Positions 6,944 through 14,658 of a stretch of 37,950 nt of DNA are shown piece after piece. The stretch covers positions 1 through 37,950 of the forward strand of contig JAIOPP010000157.1 in NCBI GenBank assembly GCA_021413845.1, given 5' to 3'. Position 1 is the first letter of the stretch. Each line of letters starts with the position of its first letter. Below the pieces are notes generated by a model. It did not search any database. It worked only from the letters and a program-made list of their open reading frames with translations, and had not been told where the DNA came from. This DNA comes from Planctomycetia bacterium (lineage in GTDB: Bacteria > Planctomycetota > Planctomycetia > Pirellulales > PNKZ01). Both the position numbers and the translations under genes were made by a program.

Positions 6944-7293
6944 GTTCGTTCGGCAGCCACAGCTGCGTCTGCTTCGCCGTCTGCCGTTCGACCATTCGGC
7001 GAGCCATCGCAAAACCGTGATTGCCTTTGCTGGGCTTTCATCGCGGGTTCCTGCGATCAAACCAAATACGCCGGTACATCGAATACCGGCGGTCACGGGA
7101 TAGTACGGATCGGGGCGCCGATTCCTTACGCGGCGAATAATCAATTTCACGCGATCGGTTAGCAGTCGGTTCGGCGGAGGTGCGACCGCGGAATCCGAGC
7201 CCTATGCCGATGTGGAGGGCGTCGGAGACTGAGACCAAGTCGGTGGGCCGGGCTCGGAGTTCGGTGATAGATACTTGCCGGGAAACGAAATCG
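6944..7293. other. Gap with a lone promoter motif and no firm gene
   Basis: No protein that I can support is encoded here. It holds the shared motif at 7099-7132, a small inverted repeat just downstream (CCGGTA, 7 bases, TACCGG), and a 13-codon frame on the minus strand (7038-7079). It is probably decayed sequence from the lost sigma/kinase copy. Confidence 0.4.
7099..7132 (-). promoter_or_regulatory. Shared two-block promoter motif, site G
   Basis: Minus strand CGTAA (7130-7126), 18 nt, CGTAC (7107-7103), then TATC. No clear gene follows within the usual 50 nt; only a 13-codon frame starts at 7079. It may serve a small RNA or be a relic. Confidence 0.5.
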
Positions 7294-7335
7294 CTTCTCC
7301 AACCGCTCGCGGATTTCCACGAGCGGTTGGAGAAG
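7294..7335 (-). terminator. Strong hairpin terminator after the 725-residue TPR gene
   Basis: Perfect 16-bp arms (7294-7309 and 7320-7335) surround a 10-base loop, 82 nt after the stop at 7417. The T-run is poor (GATTTCGTTT on the minus strand), so it may act as an RNA 3'-end stabiliser as well. Confidence 0.6.
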
Positions 7336-7416
7336 CCGGTCAAGGCATTTCAGCCTAGGGTGATCTTCCGGACGGCCGTTGCTATGTTCCAGGTCGTACC
7401 GGCATCGTCCTGCTGA

Positions 7417-9594
7417 TTACTCTCGTGCGAACTCCGCCGTGACGTCGGCGAGGGATAGCAGTAAGCTCGCTTTCTCTCCGTCGTCGGGATTCGACTTGAT
7501 AAGCCGCAGCGCCGCGTTGTAGGACCCGATGCGTGCGTAGGTGCGCACGACCGCGTCGAGCGCATATCCAGTGGCTTGGTCGGGCCTCGCCGGGAGGCCC
7601 TGTGAGAATTCGAGCGCCTCGGCGGGCCGTTTCGATGCGAGGAGGTAATCGAAGTATGCCCAGCGGCATTTCTCCCAACAGACCTTGGCCTCGTCGGAAT
7701 CACGGGCCTTTTCCTTCTCGTCGCGACGTTCGCCGTATTGCTTGGCAACTTCCAAAGACCGAGTCGCACCGGCCAAGTTCCCCCGACCGGCATACGCCAC
7801 TGCAACCGCTATTACGGTTTGGGCCTGCAACAACTTACCCGATTGCAGCAGCTTCGCCTTCCGGGCGTCGTCGGATTGATCCCAAACGGGGAGCGACTCA
7901 ACGAGAGAACGCCATTGTTGCGCGATCCGGTCGGTCGCTTCCATCGCCAGATCGACCCGATCCAAGTCGGCAAGGGCAACAACCGCCTCCTTGTCGCCGT
8001 ATGAGGCACCTGTGGCGAAGGACCGTACCGCCTCTTCGCGGTCGCCGGATCGAAGTTGCGCACGGCCGATGGAATGGTAGAGCCTTGTTGCGTAAGGCTT
8101 GTTGGTCTTCGCCAAGTCGAGCGCGAGATCGATTTTCCCGGCTTCGGCAAGCGCGACGCCGAGATAATAGGGCGAATACATCTTCTTCGACGTCTTGGCC
8201 GAATAGATCGCCCGATCGAAGTCGCCGCGAAATGCCAATGCGTTAATTAGGTTGTCGGCGGACCTAGCGCCCTCTTCGACGGTGCCGGCGGCTTGGAAGG
8301 AATCGGCCGATTGCTGAAAATGACCGTGAGCGACCTGCGCTTCCGCGATTTGCTCGATAGTCAGCGCTGCGTAGTGGGGCAACTTCGCGGCGATCGCGAC
8401 CGCGTTGCGAATCGTTTGCTCCGCCGCGGCGCGATCGGCCCCGGCCAACGCTTCCTTCGCTATATCAACGAGTACGTCCGCGCTCGACGAATAGCTCCGG
8501 CTTTTGGAATCGGGCATAGTCAGGGCCAACTCGATGGCGCGCAAGGCCGTGGAATGTTTCCCGAGATTCATGCGGTTTCTCCTTCCGTACCGGCCAATAT
8601 CCGAGATCGTCGATTGAAGATGTTCCTCATCTCCCGACCTCATGAGCCGGTCGATGCGCTCGATCGTTTTGCTCGCTTCGGCGGGTCGACCTGCTTTGAT
8701 CTGCAAATCGTAGGTATCGAGTAGTTGGAAAATGCGTTTCCACGAATCGCCCGTGTCGTCATAGGCGAGTTGCGCCTGGGAAAGGGCGGTGTCGTACGTC
8801 GACAACGCGGCGGCTTGGTCACCGGCTGCCGCTTGGGCGGCGGCGATGCAATCCAAAGCGTCGGATTTGTGCGCCGCGCTGTGAATTGAGTCGGCATCGG
8901 CAAGCGCCTCCTGGATCATGCCGGCTTTCAACTCGATCTCGATCAGGGCGCTCAAGCGTTGCTCGTCGGTGGAATGTCTCCGCTTGATCTCGTCGCGTAT
9001 TTCGCGAATGAATACTTGCGTGACCTTAGCCTTGGGAGTGATCGTTAAGTAGGCGCGGTCGTCGTTCAGGGCAAACAGGCTTAGACCCTTCTTGCTATCG
9101 AGCCCCCACCAAAGATAAGAAGGTCTCTCCTCGTCCCCGATCATGACTCCCGAACTGCCGATACTTTCGTTGATCCATTTGAGAAAACCAGCGGCACCGT
9201 TTTTCGACGCGACATCGCTTTCGATGAACTCAATGAATACTTCGACGAGCGTTTCGCCCTGGAACTTCACGTGCACGGCACCGGCATTGGGGTGCGGCAG
9301 GTTGCGGCGCGAAAGCAGGTACTCCGGTGCGTCGGGGCCGCGGGATTGGGCCGCGGGAGGCAATCTGGCGTCGGGAAATGACTTGAGAAAGTCGCTCCGC
9401 GTCATGGCGAAGTCAGACCAATAGCGCAGAAAAGGGTCTTGGGGCGTCCGCCGTTCGATTCGGGCTTTCGAATCGCCGGTGCCGGGACTTTCGGCGCGGA
9501 GCGTCGAAACTCCGACAAGGAGCAGCAGCGGCAGGACGCAGAACAGACGCCGGGCGGCGAACCGCGGCAGCAAGCTTCGTAACGCAAGAAACAT
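7417..9594 (-). CDS. Exported TPR protein, 725 residues, divergent from the sigma factor
   Basis: A clear signal peptide (LFCVLPLLLLVGVSTLRA, about residues 17-34) leads to a domain of about 180 residues with Trp-rich and beta-like sequence. Then comes a long run of TPR helix pairs, for example SALIEIELKAGMIQEALADA and AAAQAAAGDQAAALSTYDTA, to the end. No catalytic motif is seen. The gene starts 52 nt after a shared-motif promoter and is divergent from the ECF sigma gene, so the two can be co-regulated. I infer a periplasmic sensor or scaffold role in the same stress response. The family is common in planctomycetes but not functionally defined. Confidence 0.75.
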   Translation of the reverse strand: MFLALRSLLPRFAARRLFCVLPLLLLVGVSTLRAESPGTGDSKARIERRTPQDPFLRYWSDFAMTRSDFLKSFPDARLPPAAQSRGPDAPEYLLSRRNLPHPNAGAVHVKFQGETLVEVFIEFIESDVASKNGAAGFLKWINESIGSSGVMIGDEERPSYLWWGLDSKKGLSLFALNDDRAYLTITPKAKVTQVFIREIRDEIKRRHSTDEQRLSALIEIELKAGMIQEALADADSIHSAAHKSDALDCIAAAQAAAGDQAAALSTYDTALSQAQLAYDDTGDSWKRIFQLLDTYDLQIKAGRPAEASKTIERIDRLMRSGDEEHLQSTISDIGRYGRRNRMNLGKHSTALRAIELALTMPDSKSRSYSSSADVLVDIAKEALAGADRAAAEQTIRNAVAIAAKLPHYAALTIEQIAEAQVAHGHFQQSADSFQAAGTVEEGARSADNLINALAFRGDFDRAIYSAKTSKKMYSPYYLGVALAEAGKIDLALDLAKTNKPYATRLYHSIGRAQLRSGDREEAVRSFATGASYGDKEAVVALADLDRVDLAMEATDRIAQQWRSLVESLPVWDQSDDARKAKLLQSGKLLQAQTVIAVAVAYAGRGNLAGATRSLEVAKQYGERRDEKEKARDSDEAKVCWEKCRWAYFDYLLASKRPAEALEFSQGLPARPDQATGYALDAVVRTYARIGSYNAALRLIKSNPDDGEKASLLLSLADVTAEFARE

Positions 9595-9645
9595 GGGGGT
9601 CTCCCGATTCCTAAGAGGACGATCAAACTTTTCAACACGCCGGAA

Positions 9646-9678
9646 GAGAGTACGCGGCTCGAGAAAACTCCTTACGCC
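9646..9678 (-). promoter_or_regulatory. Shared two-block promoter motif, site A
   Basis: Minus strand GGCGTAAGGA with CGTAA at 9676-9672, 17 nt, CGTAC at 9654-9650, then TCTC. It ends 52 nt before the TPR start at 9594. Confidence 0.65.
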
Positions 9679-9905
9679 GACGACAAACTAACTTTCGGTC
9701 AGGAGAATGCGGCTGCCGCCTGGTGGGCGCGGTCGGCCTCACCGGGGACGGCCGCGTGCAGGCGGTCGACGGGCGTTTGCGTGATGCGTCTCGGCAAGGA
9801 GGAAGCGATCAGCGCGGTAACCGGTGGGCGATTCCTTACTCGTCGCGGGGCGAGTTCCGGCGAATTTTCGTATCGCGTTGCTTTGGGCCGGGAAAAGCCT
9901 GGAAT

Positions 9906-9934
9906 TTGCGGTGTCCGCGGTCGGAGGGTACGAT
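9906..9934 (+). promoter_or_regulatory. Housekeeping-type promoter of the sigma gene
   Basis: TTGCGG, 17 nt, TACGAT, ending 41 nt before the ATG at 9975. The spacing and sequence are kept before the sigma remnant at 6863, which supports it. The sigma gene itself lacks a good copy of the shared motif, so it may not be strongly self-activated. Confidence 0.4.
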
Positions 9935-9974
9935 TGGGCCTTCCCTTGCCGACGGCGTTTGAGACGGTTCCCTT

Positions 9975-10538
9975 ATGCACACCACGCAGCCGACGCTGTT
10001 GCAGAAATTGCGCGATCCGCGTGATCAGGTGGCGTGGAACAAGTTCGTCGAGCTCTACACCCCGTTGCTCGTCTACTGGGGACGGCAACGCGGATTGCAA
10101 ACGGAAGACGCAGCCGACTTGGTGCAAGACGTTCTTTCGCACTTGGTCCACAAACTTCCCGAGTTCGAATACCAACCCCACAAGCGTTTTCGCAATTGGC
10201 TGGCGACGGTCACGCGCAACAAGTTCATCGATCGGACCCGCAAGCGGTGGGAACAGGGTCTGGGGGGCGATGAAAGTCGGGCCGAGCCGATCGAGCCCGA
10301 ATTGGACGGGTTCGACGAGCAAGAGTACCGGCAGTACCTCGTCCGCCGAGCTTTAGAGATCGTCCGGCGTGACTATCAAGAAGCCACGTGGCAGGCCTGT
10401 TGGCGGTCGGTGACGACCGACGATTCGGCCGCCGAGATCGCCCAGCAACTCAACCTGACCGAAGGGGCCGTGTATGCCGCTAAGTGCCGAATTCTCAGGC
10501 GGTTGCGCGAGGAATTGGCAGGACTGATCGACGACTGA
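9975..10538 (+). CDS. ECF sigma factor, 187 residues, planctomycete kinase-linked type
   Basis: Region 2 covers about residues 15-85: the segment DAADLVQDVLSHLVHKLPEF contacts core polymerase, and FRNWLATVTRNKFIDRTRKR reads the -10 element. Region 4 covers about 130-185 and ends in a helix-turn-helix (SAAEIAQQLNLTEGAVYAAK) for the -35 element. It has no C-terminal extension. The Ser/Thr kinase gene follows at 154 nt on the same strand, the classic pairing of planctomycete ECF-STK groups. There is no Shine-Dalgarno sequence. It is the obvious candidate to read the shared two-block motif. Confidence 0.85.
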   Translation: MHTTQPTLLQKLRDPRDQVAWNKFVELYTPLLVYWGRQRGLQTEDAADLVQDVLSHLVHKLPEFEYQPHKRFRNWLATVTRNKFIDRTRKRWEQGLGGDESRAEPIEPELDGFDEQEYRQYLVRRALEIVRRDYQEATWQACWRSVTTDDSAAEIAQQLNLTEGAVYAAKCRILRRLREELAGLIDD

Positions 10539-10555
10539 AAAATAAACCGAGATTC

Positions 10556-10590
10556 AGGCGTAAGGAACGGCCGGCGAGATTCGTATCGTC
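10556..10590 (+). promoter_or_regulatory. Shared two-block promoter motif, site I
   Basis: CGTAA (10559-10563) in GGCGTAAGGAAC, 18 nt, CGTAT (10582-10586), then CGTC. It lies between the sigma and kinase genes, 102 nt before the kinase start. The kinase could thus be induced by the sigma factor it may control. Confidence 0.55.
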
Positions 10591-10691
10591 TCCCGGGAGA
10601 GAATCACTGCGCGATCGCTACATCAGCGTGAGCAGGCGGTTGCTCTCGGTCCGCGAGTCGTCGTTCCGAGCTTCACCGTGCGAACCATTTT

Positions 10692-13250
10692 ATGAAACCG
10701 ACCACCGCCTGCCCGCCTGCCGACCTGCTCCGCCTCGCCGCCGAGACTTCGTTGGCAGGCGCCGAGTTGGAAACGATCTTAGTGCATCTGGAACGTTGCG
10801 GTATCTGTACCGAAGCGTTTCGCACGCTCAGCGGCAAAGATGCCTGGAGCGAAACGCTACGCAACGTGCCGGCCTTGTCGCCGGCGTCGTTGGAAGAAGC
10901 AGAGGCGGTGGCGCGGCTCATCGATGTGTTGCGCCGCGTCGGGCCGGGCGAGGACCAATCTCTAAGGCGGGCGTTGAGTGCCGAGTCGACGACCGTAGCC
11001 AAGGCCTCTTCCGTCACGACGAGATCGAGCGATTACTCTTTTCTCTCACCGCCGACATCGACGGATGAACTCGGTCGCCTCGGATCGTACCGCGTGCTGC
11101 GGGAACTGGGCCGAGGCGGGATGGGCATCGTGTTTGAGGCCGAGGATCCGGCCCTGCATCGTCGCGTGGCACTGAAGGTGATGCAGCCGTCGCAGGCAGC
11201 CGACGCTGCGGCCAAGCAAAGATTCTTAGTCGAGGCCCGTGCCACGGCGGCGATCGAGCATGAGCACATCGTCATTATTCATCAAGTCGGTGAAGAGGCC
11301 GGTTTGCCGTATCTCACGATGCAATTACTGCGTGGCGAATCGTTGGCCGCGCGCCTAGAAAAAGGTGCGGCACTACCGGTAGGCGAAGCATTGCGGGTCG
11401 CCTTAGAAACGGCACAGGGCCTGGCGGCGGCTCATGCACGAGGCCTGATTCATCGCGACATCAAGCCCGCTAATATCTGGATCGATGCGAAAGGTGATCG
11501 CGTCAAAGTCGTCGACTTCGGCTTGGCTCGAGATCTGACGAGCGACGTCCAGCTGACTCAAAGCGGAGCTTTGGCCGGCACGCCCGCCTATATGTCGCCC
11601 GAGCAAGTCGAGGCGCGGCCGCTCGACGCACGAACCGATCTCTTCAGTCTCGGTTGCGTGCTCTATCGGATGCTGACGGGGCGAAACCCGTTCACCGGTC
11701 AAACATTGGTGAGTGTGCTGAACGCGGTTACGGGGACCACGCCGCCGGCAGTCGAATCGCTGAATCCGCGAGTGCCGCGCGCCGCCGTGCAGCTGGTCGA
11801 GCGTTTGCTGGCGAAGAATCGCAACGAGCGTCCAGCATCTGCCGACGAGGTCGTCGTTGAATTGCAGAAAATCCTGACGACGCAAATGGCCGAGGCATCC
11901 GATGTCGTGCCGCTGCCGGAAACCGCAACCGCCGGTCGATCGAGCAACAACAATCGTCGTCATGTTTGGATCGCCGCAGCCGCGGCCGCGTTCTTCTTTA
12001 TCTGCTGCGGCGCTTGGGTCGTCATTCGCGACAAGGACGGTCGCGAGACGGCCCGCGTTCAGTTGCCCGAAGGCGGCAGTGCGACGATAGCCGGCGAGTC
12101 GGCGACGGCACCGAAGAGCGTCGTCCCGTCGAAGATCCCCGTCGTGGCAGCCTCCGGTTCGCTCAAATGGCCGCCGGAATCACGCAACAGCAAAGCGTAT
12201 TTCGATGCCCAGCGAGCGTTTGCCGAGTGGGCGATTAGTGTCGGTGCTTATATCGCAATCGACCACTCCGGATACGACGCCAAGAGTTCAGAGCAATTGC
12301 CGAAGACCCCTTTCCGTGTTCAACACGTCTCGCTATCCGGCTCAGCTCTGATCAAGGTTACGGAATCCGACCTGGCACGGTTGGAGGATGTACCGGAGCT
12401 GCTTTTTCTGCGGCTCTCCGACATACCGCTGACTTCGGCAGGACAAGAACGGATTGTACGTCTCGACAACTTGCAAACACTGGAGTTGGCGAACTGCGGA
12501 GCGGTCGACGATGTGTTCGTCGATCGAGTCGGAAGTATGACCAACTTAAAGACGTTGGGATTCGAAGATTGCGGCCCAATCGACGAGGCGATGACCGAAC
12601 GGATCGGACGACTTGAGAAATTAACAAAGCTCACTCTCGATAGCTGTGGCTTGATTGATGAAGCACTGAAGCCGCTGGCTGGGCTACGGGAAATGGAATA
12701 CCTGTCCTTCCAGGACAACAAACAACTCACCGACGAAGCCTTCGAGCATTTGCAGGCAATGCGAAAGCTTAAGTGGCTCAATATTTCGGATAGTCAGAGG
12801 ATCCGAGGTAGGAAGGTGAGTTTTCTACAGGGGTGCGCGGCGTTGGAGAGGTTGACCCTGGGTTACAACGTCGATGATGAAGGCTTGTCCGAAATCGCCA
12901 AGCTGAAGACCTTGAGTGTCGTCGAAGCGGCGGGACCGTACACCGACAAGGGGCTCGAAAGCCTAGGCGCGCTTTCGCATCTCAAAGGCTTCGCTATCAA
13001 CTCTAGGAACGTCACCGACTCCGGTTTGAACAAACTGATTCGCAAGTGCCGTCTCACGGAAACGGTTCACATCGGCAATACGCCGGGTACCGACGCAATC
13101 ATCGACGCGTTGGCCGAACAGAAGGCTTTAAAGCGCATTGATCTACCGTCGCGCATCTCCGCATCGGCTTACGAGCGATTGCGTACGGCCCTCCCGGGAA
13201 CTGATCTCGCTTGGCTCGGAAAGCCCGTTCCAGCGACCAAGGCGCCGTGA
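10692..13250 (+). CDS. Membrane Ser/Thr kinase with anti-sigma zinc motif and leucine-rich repeats
   Basis: The protein has 852 residues. The N-terminus carries H32-x3-C36-x2-C39, the zinc-binding signature of ZAS anti-sigma domains. A complete PknB-type kinase follows (about 133-395): glycine loop GRGGMG (140-145), Lys162, HRDIKPAN (254-261), DFG (275-277) and the GTPAYMSPEQ activation-loop end. One membrane segment (about 425-446) leads to an exported part with leucine-rich repeats (about 540-830). I infer that it senses an outside signal through the repeats and holds or releases the sigma factor encoded upstream by binding or phosphorylation. The ZAS-kinase fusion makes it a candidate one-protein anti-sigma/kinase. 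Translation starts without a Shine-Dalgarno sequence. Confidence 0.85.
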   Translation: MKPTTACPPADLLRLAAETSLAGAELETILVHLERCGICTEAFRTLSGKDAWSETLRNVPALSPASLEEAEAVARLIDVLRRVGPGEDQSLRRALSAESTTVAKASSVTTRSSDYSFLSPPTSTDELGRLGSYRVLRELGRGGMGIVFEAEDPALHRRVALKVMQPSQAADAAAKQRFLVEARATAAIEHEHIVIIHQVGEEAGLPYLTMQLLRGESLAARLEKGAALPVGEALRVALETAQGLAAAHARGLIHRDIKPANIWIDAKGDRVKVVDFGLARDLTSDVQLTQSGALAGTPAYMSPEQVEARPLDARTDLFSLGCVLYRMLTGRNPFTGQTLVSVLNAVTGTTPPAVESLNPRVPRAAVQLVERLLAKNRNERPASADEVVVELQKILTTQMAEASDVVPLPETATAGRSSNNNRRHVWIAAAAAAFFFICCGAWVVIRDKDGRETARVQLPEGGSATIAGESATAPKSVVPSKIPVVAASGSLKWPPESRNSKAYFDAQRAFAEWAISVGAYIAIDHSGYDAKSSEQLPKTPFRVQHVSLSGSALIKVTESDLARLEDVPELLFLRLSDIPLTSAGQERIVRLDNLQTLELANCGAVDDVFVDRVGSMTNLKTLGFEDCGPIDEAMTERIGRLEKLTKLTLDSCGLIDEALKPLAGLREMEYLSFQDNKQLTDEAFEHLQAMRKLKWLNISDSQRIRGRKVSFLQGCAALERLTLGYNVDDEGLSEIAKLKTLSVVEAAGPYTDKGLESLGALSHLKGFAINSRNVTDSGLNKLIRKCRLTETVHIGNTPGTDAIIDALAEQKALKRIDLPSRISASAYERLRTALPGTDLAWLGKPVPATKAP

Positions 13251-13408
13251 CGGCGTCCTCGAGACCTTTGCCGGTTGAAAGCCTATAGGCCTGTTCGCCG
13301 ATCGGTTTCGAAAGCGGCCGCGCTACGCCTGCGGTCCCAACCTTCTGCCGGCGATCCACTCAATATCTTCGGATTGTTGAACTTGCCTGCGAAGCATACT
13401 CGCGACCG

Positions 13409-13954
13409 ATGAGCGAGATTGTTAAAGATCGATACTCGGACTTGTATTTAGCCTCTCGTCGAGACAAGGCGGTCGACACGATCTCGGTGACGCGCGCCAG
13501 TGCCGGAACTTTTGAAACTGAGGACGCGTTTCCGTCTCGAATGGTCGAAGAACTTCGCCCGCAACTCTGTTTTGCGTATCGCTTGGCCGTCCCTGATAAA
13601 AATCGCGATGTCGCGTCGCTACGACTCGGTCGGCAGTTGATGCGCGCCAGCTTTTCATACGGCCTTCGTTTCGGCCTACGCCTCGTCGTTATCACGACGA
13701 CCCAGAAGCTCTTTAACTACTATTTGAAAGCAGGCTGTGTTCCGATCCGCTCACATGGATTCGTTCATCCGCGATTGGGGACGCTTCATTTTCCCATGGC
13801 ACTTCCCGCCGACCCGGCTCGCTTCGCCGAGAATCTCGAACGCCAACTGCCCGTCGTCGTGGCTCCACGTCAGCAAGCGCGGAGAAGAAGGCCCGGCGAG
13901 CAGCACCGGCTTCGCCCCCGCGTCGGGGTCAACGAGCAGAAACTGAAAGAGTAA
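13409..13954 (+). CDS. GNAT-like acyltransferase, possibly shortened at the end
   Basis: The frame gives 181 residues. The middle (about 60-120) reads like a GNAT or N-acyl-amino-acid-synthase fold: LRLGRQLMRASFSYGLRFGL, then LVVITTTQKLFNYYLKAGC, the strand and helix that hold the acyl donor. The C-terminal 35 residues are unusually Arg-rich and overlap a coding-like frame on the other strand (13751-14080), so a frameshift or truncation near 13850 is likely. The substrate cannot be predicted. It has no copy of the shared motif upstream. Confidence 0.5.
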   Translation: MSEIVKDRYSDLYLASRRDKAVDTISVTRASAGTFETEDAFPSRMVEELRPQLCFAYRLAVPDKNRDVASLRLGRQLMRASFSYGLRFGLRLVVITTTQKLFNYYLKAGCVPIRSHGFVHPRLGTLHFPMALPADPARFAENLERQLPVVVAPRQQARRRRPGEQHRLRPRVGVNEQKLKE

Positions 13955-14080
13955 GGAAGCGCCTTTTTGTCCAAAGAGAATAAGTTCTCCGCCGAGACGG
14001 CTTGTCGCGCCAGGCACGATCCCGCCCGGAAAGGTCGGCTTGGCGGCCCTCAGGCTGTCGATGCGGATCGCGACATGCCG
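13751..14080 (-). pseudogene. Gene fragment resembling a beta-propeller-type protein
   Basis: A minus-strand frame runs from a stop at 14083 to 13751 with protein-like sequence, including GATSRLGGELILFGQKGASL and SPRLLTWSHDDGQLAFEI. The second piece resembles TolB/WD-type propeller blades. There is no start codon near the 5' edge, and it overlaps the end of the GNAT-like gene. I regard it as a remnant with low certainty. Confidence 0.25.
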
Positions 14081-14162
14081 TTATGTCAGCTATGACGTCC
14101 GACTCGCCGGTGGCATCCAGGCGAGAGTGAGTCCGCAAATATCCTGCAGTTAAATCGGCCAG

Positions 14163-14196
14163 GCGCGTAAGGAACGTCGCCCACCGCTCGTACTCC
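14163..14196 (+). promoter_or_regulatory. Shared two-block promoter motif, site F
   Basis: CGTAA (14166-14170) in GCGTAAGGAAC, 18 nt, CGTAC (14189-14193), then TCC. It ends 52 nt before the ATG at 14248 and can drive both genes that follow. Confidence 0.65.
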
Positions 14197-14247
14197 TTCT
14201 ACGGCGTCTCAAGTACCTTTCAACTTTCGTGAATTAGGAGTTCCATC

Positions 14248-14625
14248 ATGTTCCCAAGCCTCTTTGTCGGTCTGCTTCTTCTGCTCATTTCCTCGGAGTC
14301 GAAACAGGCCGAGCCGATCACACTTTCGGCTGGACGCGCATCGGCCGTTCATGCCGTCGTTGAGTACGCGCCCACTGGAACCGATTTCATGATCGCCGAA
14401 ATCTATACGCACTTGGCCGGTCTCAAGCTGGCGGCCGGCGACGTGACAGGTGCGATCTCCGATTGCGACCTCGCCGTGAAGCTGGATCCGTCGAACATCG
14501 CCGCCTGGAATCTCTTGCGTCGGGCCTGTGAAACTCAAGCAACTCGATGCCCCGGCCCGGTCGTGCCCTCCGATTCTTTGGGGCGCTCAACAGCGGCGTT
14601 ATTTTCTTTCCGCAATGATCAATAA
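14248..14625 (+). CDS. Small exported TPR protein, 125 residues
   Basis: AGGAG lies eight bases before the start. A hydrophobic signal (MFPSLFVGLLLLLISS) is followed by one clear TPR unit: IYTHLAGLKLAAGDVTGAIS, then CDLAVKLDPSNIAAWNLL (about 52-90). The last 30 residues are unstructured. The SUMF1 gene follows after 33 nt with its own Shine-Dalgarno sequence, so the two form an operon under promoter F. Likely a periplasmic binding partner. Confidence 0.6.
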   Translation: MFPSLFVGLLLLLISSESKQAEPITLSAGRASAVHAVVEYAPTGTDFMIAEIYTHLAGLKLAAGDVTGAISDCDLAVKLDPSNIAAWNLLRRACETQATRCPGPVVPSDSLGRSTAALFSFRNDQ

Positions 14626-14658
14626 CCGTCCGTCACTTATAGGCAAGGAGATCAAGCT

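Noticed and set aside
9825-9855. Further shared-motif sites at 9836 (GAGTAAGGAATCG on the minus strand) and 13951 (GTAAGGAAGC on the plus strand)
   Set aside because: Only the first block is present; there is no CGTAC or CGTAT at 17-18 nt.
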